In this document: in pieces, positions 39,526 through 49,944 of the stretch
Layout: every line of letters begins with the position of its first letter
How positions within the stretch are numbered: position 1 is the first letter of the stretch
Assembly (NCBI GenBank): GCA_951802425.1
Contig: OX637802.1
Coordinates: forward strand, 1,798,001-1,862,000
Reading direction: 5' to 3'
Source: Clavaria fumosa
Lineage: Eukaryota > Basidiomycota > Agaricomycetes > Agaricales > Clavariaceae
DNA length: 64,000 bases
The notes under the pieces: model-generated
What the model was told of the DNA's origin: nothing
The model's database searches: none
The model's input: only the letters and a program-made list of their open reading frames with translations
Made by a program: the position numbers and the translations under genes

Positions 39526-40669
39526 CTAATCCAAGTTTGGCCTAATATGACAATCCAGACTCGACACAGAATTCTAGTCGGGTTTGATAAGAATGGCATC
39601 AATGCTTGCAGATTGTCGAAACTGCACGAAAATCTCACCACCGTCATTCCTTCGCTCCAGCCGTTGTACCCGCCCATCGTCTTCGGGAGGTTATTTCCAT
39701 GACTTGCAAGCTGTGTGACAAAGAATCTGGCGCCGATATAAATATTGCGACTCTGTAGGGGTGTCAAAGACGCAGGGGGAAAAGCCGAAAAGCGTATCTC
39801 CATACCGGTTCATAGCAATCTGGATTGGCACAGATAGAAGGGTCATCACAAAGGTAGGGATCCGTGCATTTGTCGGCCGTAATCTGCATCAAGCCTATTT
39901 CACCTGCAGGCCCTCTTGCATTCCGCATGCAGCTGCTCTCTTGCATCGCGAAGCTTGCCAATATTATCGGAGGCACTTTGGGGGATATCAGGGTGACCCA
40001 ACGGTACAAAAGAAGACAGAATGCGCCTACCCCCTAATCTTTGGCCATACGTTTCGAACAAACCACGATACATGTTACAGTTTTGGAAAGGGCTGTCCGG
40101 CGAAGTAGTATCAAGAGCCGCAGTTACAATGTCAGAGAGTGTAATGGGAGGCGCAATCCAGCCAGTGGAAGTGATTCCACACGTGAGATAGTCGAAAGAG
40201 CCGTTTGGCCCTCCGTTAGCTGTCGGTGGGGCTACAGGGCAGGACGAGGGATCATGATCAAAGACATTACGAGTGTCCGAGGGGCCGGGAGCTACATACA
40301 GGTAGGATTGCGATCTCCACAAGGGCCTGAAGCGCCACCAGTTGGGAGCGCATTCGTTTGCGTGCGAGTGGAACTCGCGGTCGTTGGAGCAGAAGCTGTC
40401 TGCGTGGTCGTCCGAGCAGTTGATATCTGCTGCATGAGAAAAGAAAGGCTTAGACCGCCAAGGGGAAAATAGAACAAGTCAAGAGAACTCACGTCTAGTA
40501 CTCGTATGGTGCTAGACCGAATGGCGCTTGGGGACTGGATCTCACACCCAGGGAGTCCCCTTCGTCGCTGTAAATGATTGTGTCGTCGGATTGCCGGCGA
40601 GAAATGAGGATTCCCTGCTGTAGCCACTGTGGCTGCTACCATGACCAGCAAGGTAAAAGATGGCTTCAT
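39526..40669 (-). CDS. Secreted lysozyme-like / SLT-fold protein
   Basis: Start ATG 40669 with a clear signal peptide (MKPSFTLLVMVAATVATAG), then a basic RRHNHLQRRRG (a possible Kex2-type processing site) and a Ser/Thr-rich linker (about 40400). The mature domain reads PNGSFDYLTCGITSTGW, DIVTAALDTTS, then LASFAMQESSC (putative catalytic Glu), GPAGEIGLMQITADKC (the GLMQ motif of transglycosylase SLT/goose-lysozyme folds), NIYIGARFFVTQLASHG and MGGYNGWSEGMT. It ends ..RPNLD with two consecutive TAG codons at 39528-39523. Such proteins usually read a little further (Leu-Tyr-Met), so the end may be slightly truncated. Paired Cys residues fit secretion. Probable substrate is peptidoglycan or chitin-like glycan; this is inference. 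Confidence 0.8.
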
Positions 40670-40793
40670 TGTGTAGACCAGAAAAAGGGAGTGAGTGGAT
40701 TGAGTAAAAAGGCCCCAGGCCTGGGCTAAAAGGCATACCGGACGGCAACGAACGGACGACGAAACGAAACAACCAAGAGAAAAGGGGTGGTAT

Positions 40794-40815
40794 CACGTGG
40801 TCGATACAGCACGTG
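40794..40815. promoter_or_regulatory. Paired CACGTG boxes upstream of the lysozyme-like gene
   Basis: Two perfect CACGTG palindromes (40794-40799 and 40810-40815), 125-145 bp upstream of the ATG at 40669. Likely bHLH-type sites; the target gene and factor are inferred. Confidence 0.4.
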
Positions 40816-42761
40816 ACGCCCACTTGAAACGGTTTCACGCAATCCTGTTTGAACGAGTTGGTGAAAGGCGGACGTCAATGTCAGAGATTGTTACAGCAAG
40901 GCGGAAGCGCGGCACTGCGAGCGCGGATGGCAATAGCGCTGGTCGGCCGACCAGGAATCGGCGAGTGAATGCCATGATGGCACGTTATACGTCTGGGCTT
41001 CGCGTACGACTCCTGATACTCGGTCCAGTTATATCTCCCAAATCCCAAAGGTCAGGTGCGATGGTCAGGAGTCTGTGGTAAGGTTCCGCGCCACACGAGC
41101 AGATTGTTGCGTTGCGGCTGGAAATGGAAGGAGATAAGGTCACGACGTTGGTGTTTATGATTGGGGGTATGAGAAAGGCAACGTCAACTGCAATGACTTG
41201 ATTGAGAAATGGTCTCCAGATCCAGATATTGCAATCCCTTTGCGACGAGCGCTAGTCCAAAGGGGGGGGTAGCCAGCAAGTCACTGTCCAGCGCGATCAC
41301 AGAAACCCACAAAAGCCGCGGCAACCGTTCAAGCGCCAACTTGGGAAAAATCATCCTTTTTTTTTAGGACATGAGTCGAGTTCTAACAGGCTGTCACGGC
41401 CAAAGTGCGGCAGTGTGAAAAATGACAGATGGGCGGCCACAATCCCCAAAAATGCACCCACGAGGATACGTGACACAAACCTACTGCCACAGAGAAGCCC
41501 GGGAATGACGACCGAAGTGCTCATCTGCAACCGAACGGTTCCAGCAGCAGTAACCGTAACCGTAACTCATAGGAGCAGACTCATCGGGGACTGCAACGCT
41601 CGTGCGGCGTGAATGAGGGTTGCACCGCATCATGATCCGAAACCGCGCGCCACGCAGTTACTGTATAAAGGGCAGTCCGTGCCTCAGGGCAGTCTGTGCA
41701 TCGGAACCGACCGGCCTTTTGGCGCCACTCTGGTCAGTGCTTTTAGCCCACACGCGTCGGGATGCGTAAGTCCGCGCCCCAACCTCATGGGTGAAATGGG
41801 GCCATTCTCTACCTGGATCCGAAGGGGACAGCCACGACGTTTCCACAGTGTGATTCCACACACCCCTGACGTCCCCATTCTGTATGACTCTTCCCAAGCC
41901 TGAGGGTGGTACAGCAAAAAGACGCTCCACATGAGAAGTGGGAAATGGCAGAGTCATGATGTCTAGATGCGGGTAGACAATGGTTGACATGCTGACCACT
42001 GCGGCGGCGAAAAGAAAGCAATTAAGGATCCAAGACAGCAATGGCGAGCAAAATGGGTGTTGTCGTGGTGTCGTAAGTACTTGGATCGTAGGAACTTTGA
42101 AGAACATGCACCAATTTTGAATATAATTACTGTCCTTCTCTTCTTCATCGTCGTCGTCGCCGTCGTTCCGTGGCTGCTGGTCGGCTGGGATACGTTGTCC
42201 GATGGTGGCGATGCCGACGTCTGAGTTTAAACACAAGGCGATGCCGAACTTGGAAGTGTCCGGGGTCCTTGTGACTCGCTGGTGGCAAATAATAAAACAC
42301 AAACAACCAAACTAAAACGTCCCCAACCCTCCTCATCCTCAATTCAACCAGCCTTCGTTCCGTGCTCCTCGTCGTCGCAGGTGCTCTCAGTCACCCCGCC
42401 CAAGTGCTCCGTGGCTACCCAGGCTTAGGTCGAATTTATTTACTCAACAAAGTCCACCGCTCGCAGCGCGGCAGGACCCTCGGACCGTCCTAGTCATACG
42501 ACTCAGGACGTCCACTTGACTCCCCATCGTTCCAAATGTATTCCATGAAAGCAACTCGTATATCCCAGGATTTCGCGGTTTTCAACGTCTTCTCTTCCAG
42601 CCTTGGCTCTATATCTTCAACTGATAATTTTGTCATCGAATTCTATGGTAGCAAGATCTGAATAACCAGCGTCATTTCCTGTTTCAAAGCACACCCCACT
42701 CGATTTCTCTCAGCTATTCAATCTCTTTCTCTCTTGGCAATCTTGTATCTCGTCTATCCAT
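40816..42761. other. Long upstream region of the cyclin gene
   Basis: About 1.9 kb without a supported gene. A 214-codon minus-strand frame (41658-42302) has one hydrophobic stretch but no recognisable domain, start context or partner exons, and is overlapped by a plus-strand frame. Pyrimidine-rich tracts at about 42690-42760 look like the 5' leader of the cyclin gene. Confidence 0.4.
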
Positions 42762-44627
42762 ATGCACGCAGTCTCGCAATCTCTTCATCGGGCTCCTGCC
42801 ACTGCCCGAGCTAGGGCCCGTTGGCAACCATACAACGCTTTCTCCGTCCCTTCTCGGTCACCTCCGACTTATCTCATCACACCCGCATCATCCGTCTCAT
42901 CCTCTCCTCAATCTAGCCGTACTTGTGAATTTGAACGTTGCGTTCCTCCCGCCCCTCAGTTACAACCATCTATGCTCGTTCGCGATGCCCAAAAAACTAA
43001 ATACGTCATTGGTCTCGTCGGTGCGCAGTTACGGTTCTGTTAACTTCTACCCTCAGTGGTTCAAATTCCCATTCGTTTAGATCAAGCGGTCAAATGCTTG
43101 TGTGAGATATGGAAATCTCGGGACATCCCCAGTGTATTCCTCACTTCTTCACGGGCCACGGTCACTCTTCCCACAGCAGATAAATCTTCCATAACACCCA
43201 TGGGTCACCCGTCGCAATCTAATGTCGGCACACAGAAATTCCAACTTCCTTCACCCATATCCCCAACTTCGAAGCCGTCACCTATTTCCGCGCCATCCTC
43301 GATACGCCCGAATCAAGATCGACCAGCCCCGGAAGCTCAGAACAATCTCGTGCCCTTGAAGAACTTTGTGCATGAGGTCCTTCGCCGCTCTCGCACGACT
43401 GGCGCCGTCTTACAGACAGCACTGTGTTATCTGGAAGCGATTCGATCCAAGGTTCCGGAACTTGTGAAGCAGGAAAGTCTGGGACAAGGCATCCGAGGGG
43501 AGCCTGATTTGGCAGCTAGAATACTAAAAACGGACGATGGTGGAATCGCGGTCGATTCCGATGGGGATTTGGCCTTCGAGCTAATGATCGACGTGGAAAA
43601 ATGCGGGTCCGCTCCTGCCTCTTTCCAAGACAATCAAAATATTGAATCTAACAACGCCAAATCAATAAGCCCAGTCGTCCCACCGCCACCTGTTGGTTGT
43701 GACGTACCTCCAGCTAGAGATTCTAAATCTTCGGCAAGCCCTCTGCCACCCTTGCCACCGCTTCCGTCTCCTCTACTTTGTCCAAGGCGCGCCTTTTTGG
43801 CGTCCCTCATCCTCGCTTCAAAGTTTACACAGGATAGATGCTACTCAAACCGGGCGTGGGCAAAATTATCTGGTCTCCCGCCAAGGGAAATTGGCAGGTG
43901 CGAACGCGCCCTCGGAGATGCCCTGCAGTGGCGCCTTTGGGTTGGCAAGAAGACGCCGGCGTTAACGCCGGTGCCTGCGGGTCCCACTGGACGACTAGTC
44001 GTGAGATGCAGAAGCGAAGGCGACCTTCAGCCGACTCTGAAGGGAATGACGGTCAACCACCACAACACGCAGCGATCTTCGGAAGCACCATCGCCTACCC
44101 CGTCTGCGCTCGCTAGTCGTGGCCTTCGACGTTGGTCGACGCTGCCTGCGGACGCGTTCCGTGGCAACTCTTGCCACGGAACAGGATCGGAGGTTGCAGA
44201 CATCAGGCCCTCGACCACAGATTATGTTCCCTCCAGATTGATGTGGAACCAGACCACGTCTAGTGCCATTTCAAACCATTCAAGCTATGGCTCTTACCCG
44301 TCTCACGCCGCGTTGCGCATCCCGCCGACACCTGCGTTAACCGAGTCTCCATCGTCCGCTGGTTCCGGCTCCTCAGGCGGTTCTCGGACTATCCAGATGT
44401 CGACTTTCATGGACGTCACCACGCCTCCGAACGGATGCACGACGCCTTTTGCGCTGTTTGGGGACAAGGCCTCACCCGTCGCCGGTTGTCGCACGGCCGT
44501 GCCCGCTATTGCGAGAGATGACACCGCGCTGTATGCTTGCCGCATGGACGCGCTGCGCGGTAGCGTTCAGGTCGTCATGCTTCCGGACTCGCTCATATCC
44601 ACGATTGACACGGTGCGGTTGTACTAG
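42762..44627 (+). CDS. PHO80/PCL-type cyclin
   Basis: Pho85-type CDK cyclin. Exons 42762-43020 and 43081-44627; the 60-bp intron joins KTKYVIGLV to DQAVKCLCEIW exactly. N-terminal leader is Arg/Pro/Ser-rich. The cyclin box starts at LVPLKNFVHEVLRRSRTTG and TALCYLEAIRSKVPEL, is interrupted by about 120 residues of acidic and Pro-rich sequence, and resumes at CPRRAFLASLILASKFTQD, SNRAWAKLSGLPPREI and ALGDALQWRLWVGK. A Ser/Pro-rich tail of about 230 residues follows. The intact C-terminal half box and the split are read directly; the CDK partner is inferred from the family. Confidence 0.88.
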
Positions 44628-44963
44628 GATGAGAACTCTCCCGGCATTGCCATATGGACTGACTGAGCTCTACTTTAAACGTTATCGCGTGTATGCCTCC
44701 TTTCCGCTTTTTCTTGTTCAACTTGAGTTTGTCATTCCTCTCACCTTTTTGTTTATTATCATGGTATGTGTTCACTCTTCAAGTATGATTAGCTGTGTAC
44801 TTGTACCGTTGATTAGCTGCTTGATATACCCTCGTGCTCGTAAGTTGAGTGATGAAGATGTGTTCCCTTGACGAACTTGATCAAGATTGACTCGGAATTA
44901 TTAGACAGGTAGGAGTGGTCCAATTCGAGAAAATAACGCGTAGACTAATCTGCCTGCTCAACT
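44628..44963. other. Convergent intergenic region
   Basis: Lies between the cyclin stop and the stop of the next minus-strand gene. T-rich 3' sequence at about 44700-44770; no gene seen. Confidence 0.5.
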
Positions 44964-45816
44964 TCACTCATTAAAAAACTCCAAAGGCGTATCTCGAGTA
45001 TGAATAGCCCGCCAAGTCGTCGGGTGTCCGTCAGCATTTCTATTACCCTCGTCGGTGAAGAGCGAGTGAAACATGACATCTTGAGGGCCCTGTAAATGAC
45101 AGTGTCAGAAGCTTGATTGGTCCTAAGGTCGTTTGCTACACACCCCTTTAGGTGGATCGTGGATTCTAGTGGGATACCCCAGTCATCATACATAATCACG
45201 GCGAAAGACTATGAAGGAACAATACCTGACATGCACATAGCCTTCGCCGAGCCCGTCTTGGACTGCGGGAAGTCTGAGTTTCCCTAGTATGACCGTCCCG
45301 TAGCTGCACGGCGCGCTCCGGATGAGGACCAGGTCGCGCTCGACGTCGAACTGCACGAGATGGCGATCCTCAATTCCGCCTGCGCGCGACCACATCTTCG
45401 GCTCGTGCTTGTCCCAGTGGTGGCGCGATTTGAGGATCTCGTGCTTGATCGTTTCTTCCAGCAGTTGGAATGCGTCGAAGGCGTTTTGGTGCGGCTTGTG
45501 GGGCGCATTGAAGGAGAGTTGCTCTGCGGAAGCTGTTTGTGCGGAGAGAAAGTCAGTACCGTGGGCTGCGCCAGATTTCGCGCTATGAACGTTGTGCGCA
45601 CCCATTTCTGCGCTGTCGAGTGGTGGCTTGGGTGGTCTCCTCACGAATGACGCATTCCTTTGGTTTTTGCTCCACAGTTCCACATTTGGATGCGACCAAT
45701 CTCTTTTCAGACATGCGCCCTCGACAATGCATCGTGAAGCCAGAATTTACCGACCGAGCTTAAGTTTACCCGCTGAGCGCAGCCCAGCTACACGAGAGTG
45801 CCATCACGGAAGCCAT
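44964..45816 (-). CDS. Uncharacterised fungal protein, intact copy of duplicated gene
   Basis: Function unknown. Main exon 45750-45226 reads DWSHPNVELWSKNQRNASF, KPPLDSAEMGAHNVHSAK, HQNAFDAFQLLEETIKHEIL, HEPKMWSRAGGIEDRHLVQF and CSYGTVILGKLRLPAVQDG. Introns then join VHVR to IHDPPKG and to GPQDVMFHSLFTDEGNRN, ending HTRDTPLEFFNE-stop (44966-44964). An upstream exon from ATG 45816 (MASVMALSCSWAALSG) joins in phase to DWSHPN through a GTAAAC..AAG intron; this start is tentative. The last exon straddles the left edge of the tandem duplication (45023), so only this copy keeps the native C-terminus. Confidence 0.68.
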
Positions 45817-46621
45817 GTCGTTGTCGCATCCCAATCGCTGGCTGGAATGACAAAGCGTTCAACTTGGATGAATAGACTGTTGCGTAACGACATTCGTTTG
45901 TTACAGGAAAGGGCTTATCCTGATGATCAGCTCATTTGCAGCAATCATTTCGGCTGTTCTATTGGCACACAAAGGCTCGAGGAGCACGTCTGCCGAGCCC
46001 AATGGTGTCGGAATGCTACGACCATCGCATGGATATCTGATTCCACTTATACCTGCTGAGCAACTGATGGAATTACTGACGATCTCGAAAACATCGGATG
46101 GAAGATATCTTCTGCTCCGAATTTCGACTGTTGTGGCAGGGGTAAGTTGTTTTCATAGTATGATGCCAACTGAAGCTTCCCTTGTCCGACGCCAGGCTGC
46201 TTCATTGGATGGAGTCGCTCCTTGCCTTCAACATGATGAAAATATTCCGACGATAGCCAGTGTTCCACTTCTCCGTGTTTCGCAACATCCATAACGTTGA
46301 CTCACATTGTTCTCTTATCTCCATGGATGTCTTACCCCTCTATCTTGGGAGTTTTCGGATATCAAGACTTCGATGTCCTGCTCAAGCTCTTGTTTTTGCA
46401 CCGAAAAGGCGTTCCTAACTCTCGTGCTCGCAGGCGAATTTGCGTTATTTCATTCAACTGACGCGGTGATAGCCTGAAGATCTTTTAAGGTTCCAAGTTG
46501 GTTGCCAGTCTGCGTGCGGTGTCTTGTGGTACTGGCCACTATCATTCAACTCCTTTTGACACTAGAAGCCTTGAAGGTGCTGGACTTGCGAACATGACCG
46601 AGTGGAGCACAGAACGGCATC
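45023..46621. repeat. Tandem direct duplication, copy 1 (1,599 bp)
   Basis: Every base from 45023 matches the base 1,599 positions further on, until the junction at 46621/46622; the reading frames inside repeat with identical translations. I saw one substitution only (T 46587 versus C 48186). The copies abut head to tail with no spacer and no target-site duplication. Confidence 0.97.
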
Positions 46622-47415
46622 GGTGTCCGTCAGCATTTCTATTACCCTCGTCGGTGAAGAGCGAGTGAAACATGACATCTTGAGGGCCCTGTAAATGACA
46701 GTGTCAGAAGCTTGATTGGTCCTAAGGTCGTTTGCTACACACCCCTTTAGGTGGATCGTGGATTCTAGTGGGATACCCCAGTCATCATACATAATCACGG
46801 CGAAAGACTATGAAGGAACAATACCTGACATGCACATAGCCTTCGCCGAGCCCGTCTTGGACTGCGGGAAGTCTGAGTTTCCCTAGTATGACCGTCCCGT
46901 AGCTGCACGGCGCGCTCCGGATGAGGACCAGGTCGCGCTCGACGTCGAACTGCACGAGATGGCGATCCTCAATTCCGCCTGCGCGCGACCACATCTTCGG
47001 CTCGTGCTTGTCCCAGTGGTGGCGCGATTTGAGGATCTCGTGCTTGATCGTTTCTTCCAGCAGTTGGAATGCGTCGAAGGCGTTTTGGTGCGGCTTGTGG
47101 GGCGCATTGAAGGAGAGTTGCTCTGCGGAAGCTGTTTGTGCGGAGAGAAAGTCAGTACCGTGGGCTGCGCCAGATTTCGCGCTATGAACGTTGTGCGCAC
47201 CCATTTCTGCGCTGTCGAGTGGTGGCTTGGGTGGTCTCCTCACGAATGACGCATTCCTTTGGTTTTTGCTCCACAGTTCCACATTTGGATGCGACCAATC
47301 TCTTTTCAGACATGCGCCCTCGACAATGCATCGTGAAGCCAGAATTTACCGACCGAGCTTAAGTTTACCCGCTGAGCGCAGCCCAGCTACACGAGAGTGC
47401 CATCACGGAAGCCAT
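46542..47415 (-). pseudogene. Second copy of the unknown gene, C-terminus replaced
   Basis: Same exons as the 44964-45816 gene, shifted by 1,599 bp and identical up to FTDEGNRNADGH. There the duplication joint (46621/46622) swaps the native end (PTTWRAIHTRDTPLEFFNE) for about 25 new residues (RCRSVLHSVMF ...) read from the copy 1 end, to a TGA at 46544-46542. The frame stays open, so it could still make a protein with a foreign tail. I class it as a broken copy because the conserved C-terminal block is lost. Confidence 0.65.
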
Positions 47416-48220
47416 GTCGTTGTCGCATCCCAATCGCTGGCTGGAATGACAAAGCGTTCAACTTGGATGAATAGACTGTTGCGTAACGACATTCGTTTGT
47501 TACAGGAAAGGGCTTATCCTGATGATCAGCTCATTTGCAGCAATCATTTCGGCTGTTCTATTGGCACACAAAGGCTCGAGGAGCACGTCTGCCGAGCCCA
47601 ATGGTGTCGGAATGCTACGACCATCGCATGGATATCTGATTCCACTTATACCTGCTGAGCAACTGATGGAATTACTGACGATCTCGAAAACATCGGATGG
47701 AAGATATCTTCTGCTCCGAATTTCGACTGTTGTGGCAGGGGTAAGTTGTTTTCATAGTATGATGCCAACTGAAGCTTCCCTTGTCCGACGCCAGGCTGCT
47801 TCATTGGATGGAGTCGCTCCTTGCCTTCAACATGATGAAAATATTCCGACGATAGCCAGTGTTCCACTTCTCCGTGTTTCGCAACATCCATAACGTTGAC
47901 TCACATTGTTCTCTTATCTCCATGGATGTCTTACCCCTCTATCTTGGGAGTTTTCGGATATCAAGACTTCGATGTCCTGCTCAAGCTCTTGTTTTTGCAC
48001 CGAAAAGGCGTTCCTAACTCTCGTGCTCGCAGGCGAATTTGCGTTATTTCATTCAACTGACGCGGTGATAGCCTGAAGATCTTTTAAGGTTCCAAGTTGG
48101 TTGCCAGTCTGCGTGCGGTGTCTTGTGGTACTGGCCACTATCATTCAACTCCTTTTGACACTAGAAGCCTTGAAGGTGCTGGACTCGCGAACATGACCGA
48201 GTGGAGCACAGAACGGCATC
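46622..48220. repeat. Tandem direct duplication, copy 2 (1,599 bp)
   Basis: Second copy of the 1,599-bp unit. Its right edge (after GAACGGCATC) continues into unique DNA, while the same point of copy 1 runs into the start of copy 2. The junction shares at most one or two bases with the flanks, as expected of end joining or replication slippage with little homology. Confidence 0.97.
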
Positions 48221-48288
48221 CTTGGACCGGACCTTGGTCAGCCGGCTGTGGAACAGGAGGCACAGTCGACCCCCATCAGTGGAACTGA
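47926..48288 (+). CDS. Putative plus-strand gene at the right edge of the duplication
   Basis: Weakly supported. Two open segments look protein-like: 47926 onward (MSYPSILGVFGYQDFDVLLK, then LLFLHRKGVPNSRARR) and 48097-48288 (CGTGHYHSTPFDTRSLEG, NMTEWSTERHPWTGPW, ending TVDPHQWN). The splice between them is not settled. The second segment crosses the right edge of copy 2 into unique DNA. In copy 1 the same frame runs from TERH into 16 or so foreign residues and stops at 46668. So, if real, the intact version is here and the copy 1 version is 3'-truncated, the mirror image of the minus-strand gene. Confidence 0.35.
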
Positions 48289-48544
48289 GTGACACAGGCG
48301 TCTTTGCTGCTGCGGGTCACGGTGATTTGCTGCGGATCTCTCTCTCCCCCGTGATATCTCAGTATATTCTTACTATGCAATTCGGAGTCCGTTACTTCAT
48401 CGACATTCGCCGACTTTCACATCCTTAATCGGGGACATTTCATTCAAATTACTTTCTGACATCGAGGCTTTGTAATCCGTACTTGAGTGATCTAAGAACC
48501 ATACGATAGCATAAAGTGACCAGTGTCTGGTTTGTCAACTATCG

Positions 48545-49744
48545 TCACAGTTTCGCCAGTCTGGCCTTCGCCTCGGCATCCTCAATAAATGGAGTGATTT
48601 TCCTCCAGTATTTCCGGGAAAGCTCCAACACGTCGTGATAAACATCTCTCTGTTCAAAAAGTCAGCGCCCTTTTTATTGAGAGCCAACGCGCGAGTCACC
48701 TTAATCAGACCCCATACGCCCCCTTTCGCCAGCGCCGCTTTAGACATCGCAACCTCTTCCGCCTTGGCTAGGACCTCCCGCGTCCCGCCGGCGACGACGT
48801 AGTCGACGATGCCCGCGTCCAGCGCCTCCGCAGGCGTGAAGCGGTGGCCTTCCAGCGCGATCTTACGGTGTAGGCGGTGGTCGCCCCACTTGGCGCGCAA
48901 GACGGCGGCAAACGAGAGGGGCCAGACTGACGCGAAGTGGACCTGCCGTTTTGTTTTGCAAGAAAACGTGGAAACGCAATATCGTGAGAAATTTGAGAGA
49001 GCGGATGCTGGGGTTAAGTTCATATACAGCACCTCGTTCATACAAAGCCAAATGTTGCGCTTGCTCGGATCTCGCACAACACGATAGTCACACGTCATAG
49101 CCAACATGAACCCTGCCGCGAAGCAGTGGCCATTGATGGCAGCGATAGTTGGCACTGTGCACGGATTTAACATGAAACGCTTGAGCTCGGAAAATGTCAT
49201 GAACTCACTCGGGAACTCCAGCAGACGCGCGAGGAAAGGATTGAAGGTCTCTGTCGAGAGTGCTGTTCAGCACTAACACGTGGATTAAAAAGGAATCGTG
49301 TACCTGGGAAGAAGGAATCGTCGTCGCGGATACTTGGGAAGTCCAGGCCTGTCATAGGTTAGACGGCCATTCCGTAAGGTTGAGGAGAATGCACCGTTGC
49401 TAAAGAACTTATCCTGGTCCATCCTGCCGACGATGATCAATGCTCCTTGGCCGCCACGTTCATCTTTGGTAGTGTGGGCTGCACGCCACCGCTCTCGCCA
49501 TTCCTTCTCGATGAAGTTCAACGCAGGCATTAACCCGTCTTTGAGGAGGACATGCGTCAGCCTATTATCTTTGCCATTGTGCAGCTCGATGACCCATAGA
49601 GAAGGGTTCGCTATAAAAGGGCGAGTGGATGAGGGGTTGTTGAGTCCGGCATTTTGATTTGAGAAGAGAAATGAGGAGACACGTACGATTCGTCACGGTC
49701 AAGAGGTGGTTCTCGGCAGATGGCAGCCGGAGCGGGTACGACAT
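48545..49744 (-). CDS. Peroxisomal-type enoyl-CoA hydratase/isomerase
   Basis: Crotonase-fold enzyme, probably a delta3,delta2-enoyl-CoA isomerase of fatty acid beta-oxidation. Start ATG 49744 (MSYPLRLPSAENHLLTVTN). An intron joins this to NPSLWVIELHNGKDNRLTHV. Then FIEKEWRERW, GALIIVGRMDQDKFFSNG, the oxyanion-hole segment TIAAINGHCFAAGFMLAMTC, DYRVVRD, ALEGHRFTPAEALDAGIVDY, and, across an intron after KGGVWGLIK, RDVYHDVLELSRKYW. It ends ARLAKL: the last three residues AKL fit a type 1 peroxisomal targeting signal. Five or six introns. Stop TGA at 48547-48545. Confidence 0.87.
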
Positions 49745-49944
49745 TGCGAAAGTGTTGCAGAGTCTCAATGTCCACTGCGGTGCGGTGGTACTTGCAACGG
49801 GTAACGGTGTACCATTTTACATGTAAGCGGAAGCACATGAATTTGTAGGCCATCCCCGTGATACAGCAGCGCGTTCAAGCTCGGTATGTCACATGCACAT
49901 GATTCGCACAAACTGCCGACTTCGTCAAGTGGCAGCGGACCAAA

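Noticed and set aside
41658..42302. 214-codon minus-strand ORF
   Set aside because: No recognisable domain or splice partner, and the opposite strand is also open; left as unsupported.
45284..45601. Ser/Thr/Arg-rich minus-strand ORF of 105 codons, repeated at 46883-47200
   Set aside because: Shifted frame of the duplicated unknown gene; the repetition only reflects the tandem duplication.
45023..48220. Transposon or LTR pair
   Set aside because: Copies abut directly, with no terminal inverted repeats, target-site duplication, TG..CA ends or transposase.
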